A DNA stretch of 64,000 bases from Ruminococcus sp. (lineage in GTDB: Bacteria > Bacillota > Clostridia > Oscillospirales > Ruminococcaceae). The notes under the pieces were generated by a model. It searched no databases. It was not told the origin of the DNA and worked only from the letters and a program-made list of their open reading frames with translations. Positions 1-8,642 of the stretch are shown here, in pieces (within the stretch, counting starts at the first letter, position 1; each line of letters opens with the position of its first letter). Made by a program: the position numbers and the translations under genes. Where the stretch lies: assembly GCA_017529875.1 (NCBI GenBank), contig JAFXNC010000016.1, positions 62,001-126,000 of the forward strand. The letters run 5' to 3'.

Positions 1-1696
1 GGTCTTCCGTCAGCTGCTTGCTGATGTCTGCCGGAGTCAGCTTGCTGTACTGGCTGCCCCGCAGGTACATCGCATATTCCGCCGCGCAGCTCGCAAATGC
101 CAGATTAGCACCGGCCTTCGCAGTGTAGTCCTTCACCATTACAGGCTTTGAAAGCTCCGTTGAGGTGTCCCCGTCAGGGAGCTTGTAGCGCAGCTTCACG
201 CTCAGCAGCTCCTCGGGGTCGGCTGTGGCGGGCTCAGGCTCGTCGTCGCTGCTGCCGCCCAGACCTGCGGAGCCCAGCACGCCCTTGACCGGGATGATCT
301 CGTAAAGCGCCGTGGAGGAATGTCCTGCGCCCATTTCGCCGGCGTCCTTGGTGTCGTCGGTGAAGTCCTCGTCGGCAAGGAGCCTGTTCTCATAGCCCAC
401 AAGGCGGTACGCCTCCACGTTGGCGGGGTTGAACTCGATCTGCGCCTTGACGTCCTTGGCTACGGTGATAAGTGTGGCGTTGAGCTCGCTGAGCAGGACT
501 TTCTTAGCCTCCCGCTCCGAGTCGATGTAGGAGTAGTTGCCGTTGCCGTTATCGGCGAGAGCTTCAAGGCGTGCGTCCTTGAGGTTGCCGGCGCCGAAGC
601 CCAGCACCGAGAGGAACACTCCGCCCTCGCGCTTTTTCTCCACCAGTGCTTTCAGCTCTTCCTCGGAGGAAATGCCCACGTTAAGATCACCGTCGGTCGC
701 CATGACTATGCGGTTGTTGCCGCCCTGGATGAAGTTATCCTCAGCCAGCTTATAGGCCATGTTTATGCCCGCCTCGCCTGCGGTGCACCCCTCGGCTTCG
801 AGGCTGTCAACGGCTGCGGCGATCTTGTCGTAATCGGAGCCTGCCGCGCCCTCGAGGACGATCTTTTCCTCGCCGGAGTAGGTGACTATGGAAACGCGGT
901 CATTGGCGTTGAGGCTCTCGGCCAGCATCTTCACGGCCTGCTTCACCAGTGGGAGCCTGTCGTCGCCGCGCATGGAGCCGCTGACGTCGATGAGCAGTAC
1001 GAGGTTCAGGGGAGCGCGGGTCTCACGCTCTATATCCTTGGCCTGCACGCCCACGAGAAGGAGCTTGGCCTTGCTGTTCCAGGGGCACTCGGAGAGCTCG
1101 GTGGTGACGGCTATGGGATGCTCCGCGTCGGGCTTTTCGTAGTCGTAGCTGAAATAGTTGATGAACTCCTCCGCCCTGACCGAATCGCGGTTCACCTGCC
1201 AGCCCATAGTGAGCATACGTCTTGCATTGGCATAGGAGGCGGTATCGACGTCGGTGGAGAAGGTGGAGAGAGGCGCGTCCTTAACGAAGGTATAGCCGTT
1301 CTCGTCGAGCTGCTTGTACTCCTCGCCGTCGAAGCCGGGGTCGGGCAAGGGCATATCCGTGGTCATATCGCCGCCGGTCATGTACTCAGCGTCGGCAATT
1401 ATGCGCTCGACGCTCTGATTGCCGTTCACGTCGGCGGCGACGGCAGGGGCCTCCTCGGCCTCAGTGGCAGCATCGCCGTTGTCGGTATTGTCTGCGGTGA
1501 TCCCGGATGCACCCGCCTTTTCGCCGGCGGTATCGGTCTTTACGGAAACGCTGTTAGTCTCCGGGGAGTTCCGGGAAACGGGCATATCTGAGGGGGTGCC
1601 CGATTTGCTCTGATCCGAGCTGCCGCAGGAGGCAAGGCTCCCGGTCAGTGTCAGAGCGAGTATGAATGCCAGCGCTTTGTTGTATCTCTTTTTCAT
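1..1696 (-). CDS. von Willebrand factor A domain lipoprotein, YfbK-like (3' end outside window)
   Basis: Reading leftward from ATG at 1696 gives one open frame of 565 codons that runs off the left edge. It opens with a Lys/Arg start, a hydrophobic stretch and a lipobox (SLASC), so it should be a membrane-anchored lipoprotein. A Ser/Thr/Ala-rich linker follows, then a vWA domain at roughly residues 225-400 with a complete MIDAS start (DVSGSM) and the later MATDGDLNVG strand. After that comes the region found in YfbK-type proteins. An AAGGA ribosome site precedes the ATG; an ATG five bases upstream is out of frame and closes at once. vWA domains bind ligands through a metal ion; the ligand here is unknown. 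It is the fourth gene after an ECF sigma, anti-sigma and lipoprotein, so it is probably an output of or partner in that envelope system. Confidence 0.85.
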   Translation of the reverse strand, partial: MKKRYNKALAFILALTLTGSLASCGSSDQSKSGTPSDMPVSRNSPETNSVSVKTDTAGEKAGASGITADNTDNGDAATEAEEAPAVAADVNGNQSVERIIADAEYMTGGDMTTDMPLPDPGFDGEEYKQLDENGYTFVKDAPLSTFSTDVDTASYANARRMLTMGWQVNRDSVRAEEFINYFSYDYEKPDAEHPIAVTTELSECPWNSKAKLLLVGVQAKDIERETRAPLNLVLLIDVSGSMRGDDRLPLVKQAVKMLAESLNANDRVSIVTYSGEEKIVLEGAAGSDYDKIAAAVDSLEAEGCTAGEAGINMAYKLAEDNFIQGGNNRIVMATDGDLNVGISSEEELKALVEKKREGGVFLSVLGFGAGNLKDARLEALADNGNGNYSYIDSEREAKKVLLSELNATLITVAKDVKAQIEFNPANVEAYRLVGYENRLLADEDFTDDTKDAGEMGAGHSSTALYEIIPVKGVLGSAGLGGSSDDEPEPATADPEELLSVKLRYKLPDGDTSTELSKPVMVKDYTAKAGANLAFASCAAEYAMYLRGSQYSKLTPADISKQLTED

Positions 1697-1766
1697 TTCA
1701 TGTCATTCCTTTCTTTATTCAGAGCAGCTTTTTCATCCTGCCTGCACAGGCTCAGCCGCTTCGGGC

Positions 1767-2951
1767 TTATCTGGTTTTGCGGTTTTCCTCGTTTACTACG
1801 GTGACTATCTTTCTTGCGGCGTCATCCGCCAGTTCTCTCTTGTAGTCTCCGCTTGAATGGAGCGCGATGATCTCATGTCCGCGGACGGCGTAAAGGGTGG
1901 TCTGCCCCGCGTCGTAGGCGCAGTGTTCCTCGGTCACATCGGCGCTTGTGTCTATCTCCGGGATGAGCTGCAATATCTGCTGCATCGCGTCGCTGTCGGC
2001 CTTTCCCTCCGGCTCTCTGTCGGCTCTTATCTTCTCTAAGGTCTCCAGAAGATCTGATCCGGAGACGGGGTCGTAGTCGTACAGGGTATCGGCATCGGTA
2101 AAGCTGAAGCTGTAAACATCCCCGTCCTTGTCCACGAAGGAGCCTCTGTCGTCAACGCCCCATGCCCAGTTCTGATACCGGGTGATAAGGACTATATTGC
2201 TCGGCTCGGTGCTTGCCGGGGTCTCGGGTTTTGCAGGAGCGAGCCCGCAGAGTTCCTCGGCGGTCTTGCAGAAGTTCATCAGCCATTCGGAGCTGTATCT
2301 GCCCTCCGCCACATCTCCTGCCGGGATGTAGAACAGATCGCCGTCGGCGTCGCAGAGACCTTGCAGCACGATCACCGTGGGGCCGCCTTCCTCGCCCTCG
2401 TTGTAATAGCCGATGCACATTTTCAGCACCACGGTCTTTCCGCCTGCTGCGGGTTTAAGCATTACCTCTGCGGAGTTCACCCCTCCGCCGATGCTGTCGA
2501 AGATATGCTTGGGGGTCTGAGCCTCCACCTCGCAGAGCATCTCCCACAGCTCATCGAGCTGGCCGCTGTCTATGACCGGTACCGTGTGGTTTACCAGCCC
2601 GCCTGTAGTGGTATCATAGTCAACATACCGGGCGGTGACGTTGTAATCCGAGACGCTGTGACCCCTGGTGAGGCTTTCCTTCGCCTGCCTGAGAAGGTCG
2701 GCTCCGTCAATGACCTCGGAGCTGTCGGGTGATGACGATTCCGGCGCGGACGATTCCGGCGCGGACGATTCCGACGCGGAACTGTCAGGCTCGGAGGCCT
2801 CCGGCTGTGATATCTCCGGCGCAGAAGTCTCCGCCGGCGAGCTGTCCGGGGAGGCGGCTACCGGGGCAGGGGAATTGTCCGACTTGCCGCAGCCCGTGAG
2901 CATCAGCGCCGCTGCCAGCAGCGCAGCGATGATCTTTACGTCCTTTTTCAT
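1767..2951 (-). CDS. Ser/Pro/Glu-rich lipoprotein of the ECF sigma operon
   Basis: 394 residues. ATG at 2951 is chosen because AAGGAG lies just upstream and it begins a normal lipoprotein signal (MKKDVKII..., lipobox LTGC). A low-complexity linker of Ser, Glu, Pro and Ala (about residues 30-75) is encoded partly by a 15-bp tandem repeat. The folded part that follows I do not recognise; it contains short repeats of 'LYDYDPVSGSDLL' type and ends in basic residues. It sits between the anti-sigma factor gene (19 bp gap) and the vWA lipoprotein, all on the minus strand, so co-transcription is likely. Function unknown; an extracytoplasmic sensor or target of the sigma regulon is an inference from context. 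Confidence 0.8.
   Translation of the reverse strand: MKKDVKIIAALLAAALMLTGCGKSDNSPAPVAASPDSSPAETSAPEISQPEASEPDSSASESSAPESSAPESSSPDSSEVIDGADLLRQAKESLTRGHSVSDYNVTARYVDYDTTTGGLVNHTVPVIDSGQLDELWEMLCEVEAQTPKHIFDSIGGGVNSAEVMLKPAAGGKTVVLKMCIGYYNEGEEGGPTVIVLQGLCDADGDLFYIPAGDVAEGRYSSEWLMNFCKTAEELCGLAPAKPETPASTEPSNIVLITRYQNWAWGVDDRGSFVDKDGDVYSFSFTDADTLYDYDPVSGSDLLETLEKIRADREPEGKADSDAMQQILQLIPEIDTSADVTEEHCAYDAGQTTLYAVRGHEIIALHSSGDYKRELADDAARKIVTVVNEENRKTR
2734..2778 (-). repeat. Three tandem 15-bp units inside a lipoprotein gene
   Basis: On the plus strand the unit GACGATTCCGGCGCG occurs at 2734-2748 and 2749-2763, with a one-base variant at 2764-2778. On the coding strand each unit adds five residues of a Ser/Ala/Glu/Pro linker without changing frame. 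Linker length could therefore vary between strains by slippage. Confidence 0.9.
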
Positions 2952-2970
2952 AGTTGTTCTCCTTATTATC

Positions 2971-4047
2971 TCACATACTGCTCCAGCTTTCCAGCAGCGC
3001 ATTTATGCGGTCTGCTGAGCCTAAGCACATCATCCTCTGAAATTCGCTCACGGGGTAGCTGCAATCCTCCGCTCCCTCGGCAAGAGTAGTCCAGCCACTG
3101 TAAAAGACTGCATAGCCGTCCAGAGTGATCTCGATCTGAGGGATGCTCTCACATAGGATGTGAAGTCCCTCTTCGTCCTCCGTCACCGGCAGCAGGTACT
3201 CGCCGCCCGCCGAAAGCAGTACCGGGCAGGCCGAATCCAGCGAAACTGTGCCCGTGAGGGTCTTGCCGTCCTTAGCGTAGCAGTCGGCTATATCGAGGGT
3301 GTAGGTGCAGCAGGTATCCTGCTTTTCAGCGGCGATGACCCTCACGTCGAGGAACATCTCAGTCCGGGAAAGCACGTCTGCCTCGTTGAACTCGCCCGCT
3401 GCGGGGACGTAGGCTGCGGTCTCGACCCCCTCATGCCCCAGGGCAAGGCTGCCGTAGTCAACGGTGTCGGCAGGGGCCCGGGTCTGATCTGACTGAGCCG
3501 CGCCGCCTACATCGTTGGTCCTGGTGCCGTCGATATTGTTTGTCTCGGCGGAGGGCTTCTCCTCGGCAGCGTCGGCGCTCTTTTCGGGGCCGCGTTTCTC
3601 GGTATCCTCCGCTTCGGCCAGGGTATCCTTTGACTGTGTATCCTCGTTATCGGCTGCGGGAGCGATGTTGTCAACGCGGGCTGTTTTGTTGTCTGTCTTT
3701 GCAGTGCCGTCGGTCTGAGCGCTCTTGGAGGTGCCCTTGGCGTAGAGGTCGCTGCTGCTCTCGGCGGTGTTGAGCTTGCTGCTCTCTGCCGCTCTGATCG
3801 CCGCAAAGGCTCCCCCTGCGATGAGCAGGAAGGCTGCCGCCCAGGCGATAAGTCTGCCGGCGCTATTGCGTTTTGTTGTCTGAACCGTTATCTGTTCTCT
3901 TCTGTTGTCTGTCTCTTGTGTCCCGTCGATGGCGCTTTCTATCCTGCTCCAGAGCTTTTCCATGTCGGGAGCGGTACGCTGTGCGTTTTCTTTATAAAGC
4001 ATTTTTATCTCTCTGTCTTCAAATTCTGCATCAAACTTTTCATTCAT
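2971..4047 (-). CDS. Membrane anti-sigma factor partner of the adjacent ECF sigma
   Basis: 358 residues. A cytoplasmic N-terminal part of about 60 residues precedes a single membrane segment (about residues 66-85, LIAWAAAFLLIAGG) and a long outside part of about 270 residues. The outside part begins with a Lys/Asp/Thr/Ala-rich spacer and ends in a compact region with paired Cys in 'DTCCTYTL'. The ATG overlaps the sigma factor stop by eight bases, which suggests translational coupling. This architecture and gene order are those of membrane anti-sigma factors, although the N-terminal domain carries no obvious zinc-binding HxxxCxxC motif. Identification therefore rests on topology and position. 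Confidence 0.75.
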   Translation of the reverse strand: MNEKFDAEFEDREIKMLYKENAQRTAPDMEKLWSRIESAIDGTQETDNRREQITVQTTKRNSAGRLIAWAAAFLLIAGGAFAAIRAAESSKLNTAESSSDLYAKGTSKSAQTDGTAKTDNKTARVDNIAPAADNEDTQSKDTLAEAEDTEKRGPEKSADAAEEKPSAETNNIDGTRTNDVGGAAQSDQTRAPADTVDYGSLALGHEGVETAAYVPAAGEFNEADVLSRTEMFLDVRVIAAEKQDTCCTYTLDIADCYAKDGKTLTGTVSLDSACPVLLSAGGEYLLPVTEDEEGLHILCESIPQIEITLDGYAVFYSGWTTLAEGAEDCSYPVSEFQRMMCLGSADRINALLESWSSM

Positions 4048-4588
4048 ACAGCATACCTCCCTTCACCGTTTTTTTCAGCCGTTCTATGGCGTTTCTGTAT
4101 CTCCAGGTAACAGTACCGAGGGGCAGCCGGAGCGCCTCTGATATCTCTTTAAAGGTCAGCTCCATGCCTATATGCATATTCACGATCTCGCCCTCCGCCT
4201 CCGGCAGGGAGCTTATCGCCTCATCGAAGGATATGCTGCTCTCGGCAGTTTCGTCTGTCCGGACAGTGTCCGGCGGGTCTATGGCGTTTTCGTCGTCATC
4301 CAGCGTAAAGCTCAGACGTCCCCGTGTCCTCAGGAAGTCCACCGCCATATTATGTGCTATCCGCGCGAGGTAGGCCTTATGCCCCGCGCCGCTCCGGTAT
4401 TGCTCGGCACGCTGCCAGAGCCTCAGAAAGAAGTCGGAGGTCAGATCCTCAGCGTCCTGGGGACTTTTGACCAATGACAGAAAAGTTTTGTAGATGAAGG
4501 TCCCGTACTCATCGTAAATGAGCCGCAGCCCCTCCTTTTCCTGCCGCCGTATCCGTTCTATTCCGAGATCAAATTCCTTGTCGGTCAT
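4040..4588 (-). CDS. ECF-family RNA polymerase sigma factor
   Basis: 182 residues, the usual ECF length. The N-terminal half has the sigma region 2 pattern (KSPQDAEDLTSDFFLRLWQ and RIAHNMAVDFLR). The C-terminal half has region 4 with a helix-turn-helix (LTFKEISEALRLPLGTVTWR). It should direct RNA polymerase to a small regulon once released by the overlapping anti-sigma factor. It is the first gene of a four-gene minus-strand cluster, and a TATAAT lies about 20 bases upstream of the ATG. I could not identify a convincing ECF-type autoregulatory promoter by eye. Confidence 0.92.
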   Translation of the reverse strand: MTDKEFDLGIERIRRQEKEGLRLIYDEYGTFIYKTFLSLVKSPQDAEDLTSDFFLRLWQRAEQYRSGAGHKAYLARIAHNMAVDFLRTRGRLSFTLDDDENAIDPPDTVRTDETAESSISFDEAISSLPEAEGEIVNMHIGMELTFKEISEALRLPLGTVTWRYRNAIERLKKTVKGGMLYE

Positions 4589-4973
4589 TGTCTCACACCC
4601 TTCGATGTATTATATACGGTTTTGTGTATGGGGATTTATGGCGGAATACTGCACAAATTTCACACTCGCTTTTTGTACACGGTGTACGAATGTATCTGTG
4701 CAGACAGCCGCTTAACACAAGTATAGCATCCTGTGGCGGGAATTGCAAGAGCGTTATGGGCTGCGGGGGGAAACTTACTGTTCAAAATACTATTCACTAT
4801 TCGCTGATCCTGCCTCGTCGGGAAGGCGTTACCCTCGCCTCCCCTCACACCTGCCTCACCGGACGGAAATTCCCTCGCGGACGAATTTAGAAATCATCGC
4901 CGAAGGCGATACCAGATTGAACTATGTTCAATCTATTATTCTTTATTCTTTATTATTATTCTTTCTTCTTTTA
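4589..4973. repeat. Intergenic region with dispersed repeat modules
   Basis: No gene is supported here. 4850-4890 carries CGGACGGAAATTCCCTCG, nearly identical to stretches near 9160 and 62810. 4883-4912 carries GATTTCTAAA and GGTATCGCC/GGCGAT hairpin modules, read on the minus strand. 4934-4972 is a run of TTATTCT-type units. The same modules recur at 31206-31345 and 57700-57790 in other orders, so this is a modular dispersed repeat. Confidence 0.75.
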
Positions 4974-5063
4974 GCAGGCGCTGCGCATTGTAACGTAAAG
5001 GCACTTCCGTCATAGTAACGACAGAAGTGCCTTAAATGAAACATCTTTATCGCGCCTGCGCTT
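4974..5063 (-). repeat. Terminator-cassette repeat, copy 1
   Basis: About 90 bp bounded by an inverted repeat (GCAGGCGC ... GCGCCTGC). It encloses a long hairpin with arms AAGGCACTTC and GAAGTGCCTT. It follows the end of the permease gene at 5124. The element at 34368-34461 is homologous over its whole length, has the same inner hairpin, and also sits directly after a gene in that gene's sense direction. In RNA the inner stem followed by U-containing sequence would resemble an intrinsic terminator. Confidence 0.85.
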
Positions 5064-5123
5064 TGATGCCCCCTCTTATATTATGCGCAGCGCCGGGTCC
5101 TCTGTTTGTATTATCCTTGCTGT

Positions 5124-6152
5124 TTATCGTATTATAAACGACACCGGCGAAAACATATTGATGCCCGCTATTATAAGGAACAGTACAAACCCGAACCCCG
5201 CCGTCTGTATCGCCAGCGTCTTCGCCTGTACACCGCGGTGTGTCGCAAAGGCCAGCCCGATCTCCGCTAAGGTGCTCAGCAGGACCGTCATGAACAGTGA
5301 CCCCGTGAACATCCCCAGCATCAGCGACGCTATGCTCACCCCCGCTGCCGTCACCGTGTAGATGACCTTGCTGCCAAGGGGTATCTCCGAGCGCAGGCCG
5401 CTGCGCCTCCTGTATATCTCAAAGGCTCCGAAAAACAGCAGCGCCGAGATCATCAGGTTCACTCCGAGGTTGGCGGCGCTGGTGCCCATGCCGGGGAAGT
5501 TTATGGCGGTCTTTTTCTCGGCGACCAGGCCTATCCCCAGGTGTATCGGGCTTTGGGTGTAGGGGTCGGAGAGCTTGGTCATCGCCCTCGGCAGCACCGA
5601 GATCAGCGTGATGAAGGAGGCCGTACACAGCACGCACTCCCCCACGCCGGCGCAGAAGCTCATGCAGAAGAAGGCCGCGCCGTCCACGAAGAACACCTGC
5701 CCCAGCACGTTCATCAGCACCGCGAAGACGGCTTTCCGGGCGTCGCCGTTATCAGAGAGCGCCCAGATCAGTATCGTCATCGCCCCGACCAGGAGCACCG
5801 CCGGCAGGATATGGCGGGTCAGCACCAGCCGGAGCTTGGCTAAGAACCGCTCTGCGGCGCTGAGGGGGAGGGAGTATTCCACGTCCGCCCAGCGGGTATC
5901 GAACAGCTCCCTGAACACGGTGATCACCAGCGCCGCCCCTGCGAAGGCGAAGGCCGTCATGAAGACCCCTGCGGCTCTTGCCTTGCCCACCGCCAGCTCA
6001 CTGTCGTGGCCTACGCCCAGCATCAGCAGCAGCGACACCGCCGCCGACATGGCGAACATCACCATGATAAGCGTCAGCACCAGTCTGCCGTTCACTGCAA
6101 GAGAGCGGTCATAGGCTCTGATCCGTTTTAATGCGCCCTTTCTGAGCATCAT
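5124..6152 (-). CDS. ABC transporter permease (short paralogue)
   Basis: 342 residues, about eight predicted membrane segments. The motif FRELFDTRWADVEYSLPLSAAERFLAKLRL (residues about 60-90) matches the neighbouring permease almost residue for residue, so the two arose by duplication. This copy lacks the large outside domain near the C terminus of the longer one. ATG at 6152 follows AAAGGAGG. It is the last gene of the GntR/ATPase/permease/permease operon, 23 bp after the previous stop. It probably pairs with the larger permease as a heterodimeric membrane channel for the single ATPase. The substrate is unknown; YtrA-type systems often handle cell-envelope-active compounds. Confidence 0.8.
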   Translation of the reverse strand: MMLRKGALKRIRAYDRSLAVNGRLVLTLIMVMFAMSAAVSLLLMLGVGHDSELAVGKARAAGVFMTAFAFAGAALVITVFRELFDTRWADVEYSLPLSAAERFLAKLRLVLTRHILPAVLLVGAMTILIWALSDNGDARKAVFAVLMNVLGQVFFVDGAAFFCMSFCAGVGECVLCTASFITLISVLPRAMTKLSDPYTQSPIHLGIGLVAEKKTAINFPGMGTSAANLGVNLMISALLFFGAFEIYRRRSGLRSEIPLGSKVIYTVTAAGVSIASLMLGMFTGSLFMTVLLSTLAEIGLAFATHRGVQAKTLAIQTAGFGFVLFLIIAGINMFSPVSFIIR

Positions 6153-6175
6153 GCTCCGCTCCTCCTTTCAGCCGG

Positions 6176-7708
6176 TCATTCCTGAGTTTCTTCTGTCTGC
6201 GGTCCCTCCGCTGTGTCTTCCTGCTGTTCGTCTTCCTCGTATGTTTCGCAGACCTCTGCGTCGTATTCGCTTTCTGTTTCTACCTTATAGCCTTTTTCTT
6301 TCAGCTTCGCCACCATCTCATCGTACTGCTCCGGCGTGATAACAACGGTGAGGGCTTTGGTGTACTCTACAAACTGCTCGCCGCAGGCCTCGCAGGTCAG
6401 GAGTATCTCGGTGCCGCTGTCTATGCCGTAAACATCGGCGGCGCCCATTCTTAAACGCTTTTCATAGGCCCGGAGGTTCTCTGAGAAGGAGTTGGAGTAT
6501 CTTTGGTCCATATCCCGTACAGTATCCCACAGCTCCTCGATCTCGCTCTTGGAGAGAGCAGTCCCGCTGGCATGGGCGTAGCGGTGGGATTCGTGGTAGA
6601 GATTGATGTAGAAGTCGTTGTCTCCCTTATCGAATTCTTTCGGGAAGCTCATCTTAGCATAGCCGAAGCCGCCGGTAACGAAGGACATGAAGCCTGTCAC
6701 TATTACCGCTGCAAGGCAGCTGATATACCCGATCATCGAGAACATGATATCCCGCAGAGCCAGCTTCCTGCGCTTGGATGATACAGATATGGCAAGGAAG
6801 GCCAGCAGTCCGAACAGCACCGAGTTATAGAAGCTGTAAAGCATGAACACGATTATCACGGCGAGTGTCACCAGCACCGGGAACACCCTTGCAAAGGTCT
6901 TGAACACGAAGGGCTTGCCCACCGAAAGGCCGTTGCGCTTCTTGTATAGCATGAATGCCAGCAGCATCAGTCCGCAGGAGATAAGGCAGCTCAGTACTGC
7001 GGAGAGTATATGCTCATGGAAGTACATAGTATCAAGATCGACGATCTCTGTGATCCCCAGGAAACCTACGGGGATAAAGCTGAAATAGAAGGAGGTGGCT
7101 ATATTCGACAGGGATTTCACCAGCCCCTCCATAAAGCAGACCGGTATCACCGATATGGCTGCGCCGAAAAGCACCGGGGTATAGATGCACTCCGCAAGGC
7201 AGCCGCAGCAGCTTATGCAGATAAGGGAGACTGCGTCGGTGAAGAACACCCATGAGATATTGATGAGCGCCACCGATACGACAGTCGAAGCCGGGGTCTC
7301 GGTGAGGAATATGAGCCCGGAAATGAGCATCATCAGCTGAGCGATGATGTAGGGCATCAAATGGTACTTGGCGATGAGCCAGAGCTTGGCCTTGTAACGC
7401 TCAGCTGCGCTGAGGGGGAGGGAGAACTCAACGTCGGCGTACTGCCGGTTGTAGAGCTCCCGGAAAAGTGCGGGCATCAGCAGCACTCCTGATACTGCCG
7501 CCGCCACAGTGGTATAGGTGGCGTATATAAGGAACTGATCCATCCATGCTCCCGAATAGCCGCCTGCTCCGAAGGCTATGAAGTCCATGAGATAAAATCC
7601 TCCGGAGAACACACAGAGCACCAGTATCAGCACGAACTGCTTCCTGCAATTCTTGCTCAGAGCCTTTGAATATGAACGGATCCTATTTAAGGAAGTCTGC
7701 GCTGCCAT
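6176..7708 (-). CDS. ABC transporter permease with outside domain
   Basis: 510 residues. I chose ATG at 7708 over one 39 bases upstream because it has a GGAGG/GAGAGG site and overlaps the ATPase gene by only 26 bases. N-terminal membrane segments are followed by FRELYNRQYADVEFSLPLSAAERYKAK, shared with the downstream permease, then further membrane helices. The last roughly 150 residues are soluble: a helical region, a CEACGEQFVEY zinc-like pair, and a strongly acidic tail rich in Glu, Asp and Thr. It forms the membrane part of a GntR-regulated ABC exporter or sensor. Confidence 0.8.
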   Translation of the reverse strand: MAAQTSLNRIRSYSKALSKNCRKQFVLILVLCVFSGGFYLMDFIAFGAGGYSGAWMDQFLIYATYTTVAAAVSGVLLMPALFRELYNRQYADVEFSLPLSAAERYKAKLWLIAKYHLMPYIIAQLMMLISGLIFLTETPASTVVSVALINISWVFFTDAVSLICISCCGCLAECIYTPVLFGAAISVIPVCFMEGLVKSLSNIATSFYFSFIPVGFLGITEIVDLDTMYFHEHILSAVLSCLISCGLMLLAFMLYKKRNGLSVGKPFVFKTFARVFPVLVTLAVIIVFMLYSFYNSVLFGLLAFLAISVSSKRRKLALRDIMFSMIGYISCLAAVIVTGFMSFVTGGFGYAKMSFPKEFDKGDNDFYINLYHESHRYAHASGTALSKSEIEELWDTVRDMDQRYSNSFSENLRAYEKRLRMGAADVYGIDSGTEILLTCEACGEQFVEYTKALTVVITPEQYDEMVAKLKEKGYKVETESEYDAEVCETYEEDEQQEDTAEGPQTEETQE

Positions 7709-8624
7709 AGCCTCTCGCCTCCAGTTCGTAGATGAATATTTCTTCAAGGGTCAGCCGTACCGCCTCCGCCGCATCGGGAGTGAGGGACGACACCTTGTCC
7801 AGAGCCTCCTGCTCTCCGGCCTTGACGATTATCTGCCTGATGCTGCCCATTGAGGCCACATCCAGCACTTCGAGCCCCAGGGACGAGAGCTTTTCCCTGA
7901 GTACGCTGTCGTCGGCAAGCTCGGTATTGCGCACCACCAGCTGGAGCTTGGTGAAGCCGCCGCGAAGCGAATCCAGATCGTCCGAGAAGACCAGCTCCCC
8001 CTTGTGGATGAGCATGGCGCTGTCGCAGAGCTCTCCGATCTCACCCAAGTTGTGGGAGGACACCACCAGCGAGGCGCTGTGGTCGATCAGGTGGTCGGTG
8101 ATGATGTTCTTTATCATGCGGCGCATGGCGGGGTCAAGGCCGTCGAAGGCCTCGTCGAAAAGCAGATACTTGGTGTTCGCCGCCAGCCCCAGGGCGATGA
8201 CTGTCTGCCGCTTCATGCCCTTTGAGAAGGTGGCGAGCTTCTTGTCCAGGGGCAGCTCCACGGCCTTCATGATGCTCTCGAACTCGCTGTCCGAGAACTC
8301 CGGGTAGGCGCCCTTGTAGAACAGTCTCAGGTCGTCGGGGGTGTAGCCTGTGAACTGAGTGGTCTCGTCGTTGACGAAGAAGATCTTCTCCTTGGCGGCG
8401 GGGTTGTCGTAGACCGACTCGCCGTCAATGGTTATGATGCCCTCGGTGGGCGGGTAGATGCCGCTCATAAGGCGCATCAGCGTACTTTTGCCTGCACCGT
8501 TTGAGCCTAAAAAGCCGTATATGCACCCCTCGGGTATGGTCAGGCTGACCTTTTTGAGCGAGGGCTGGGTCAATGACCGGGTGCTCTCGCTGAAATCCAT
8601 GGACACGTTTTTTATCTCTATCAC
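7683..8624 (-). CDS. ABC transporter ATP-binding protein, YtrB-like
   Basis: 313 residues. All nucleotide-binding motifs are visible: Walker A GSNGAGKST (about residue 40), an ABC signature in FSKGMKRQ (about 135), Walker B YLLFDEAFDGLDP and the switch His in SSHNLGE. The C-terminal extension ends in EIFIYELEARGYG. The gene lies 18 bp after the GntR regulator and its stop overlaps the first permease. The signature KGMKRQ in place of LSGGQ is typical of this small family of two-component-type exporters. Confidence 0.92.
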   Translation of the reverse strand: MIEIKNVSMDFSESTRSLTQPSLKKVSLTIPEGCIYGFLGSNGAGKSTLMRLMSGIYPPTEGIITIDGESVYDNPAAKEKIFFVNDETTQFTGYTPDDLRLFYKGAYPEFSDSEFESIMKAVELPLDKKLATFSKGMKRQTVIALGLAANTKYLLFDEAFDGLDPAMRRMIKNIITDHLIDHSASLVVSSHNLGEIGELCDSAMLIHKGELVFSDDLDSLRGGFTKLQLVVRNTELADDSVLREKLSSLGLEVLDVASMGSIRQIIVKAGEQEALDKVSSLTPDAAEAVRLTLEEIFIYELEARGYGSADFLK

Positions 8625-8642
8625 TTTAACCGCTCCTTTCGG

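Noticed and set aside
320..1591. A 423-codon plus-strand open frame opposite the vWA gene
   Set aside because: The minus strand encodes a continuous vWA lipoprotein here with signal peptide and MIDAS motif; the plus frame is its shadow.
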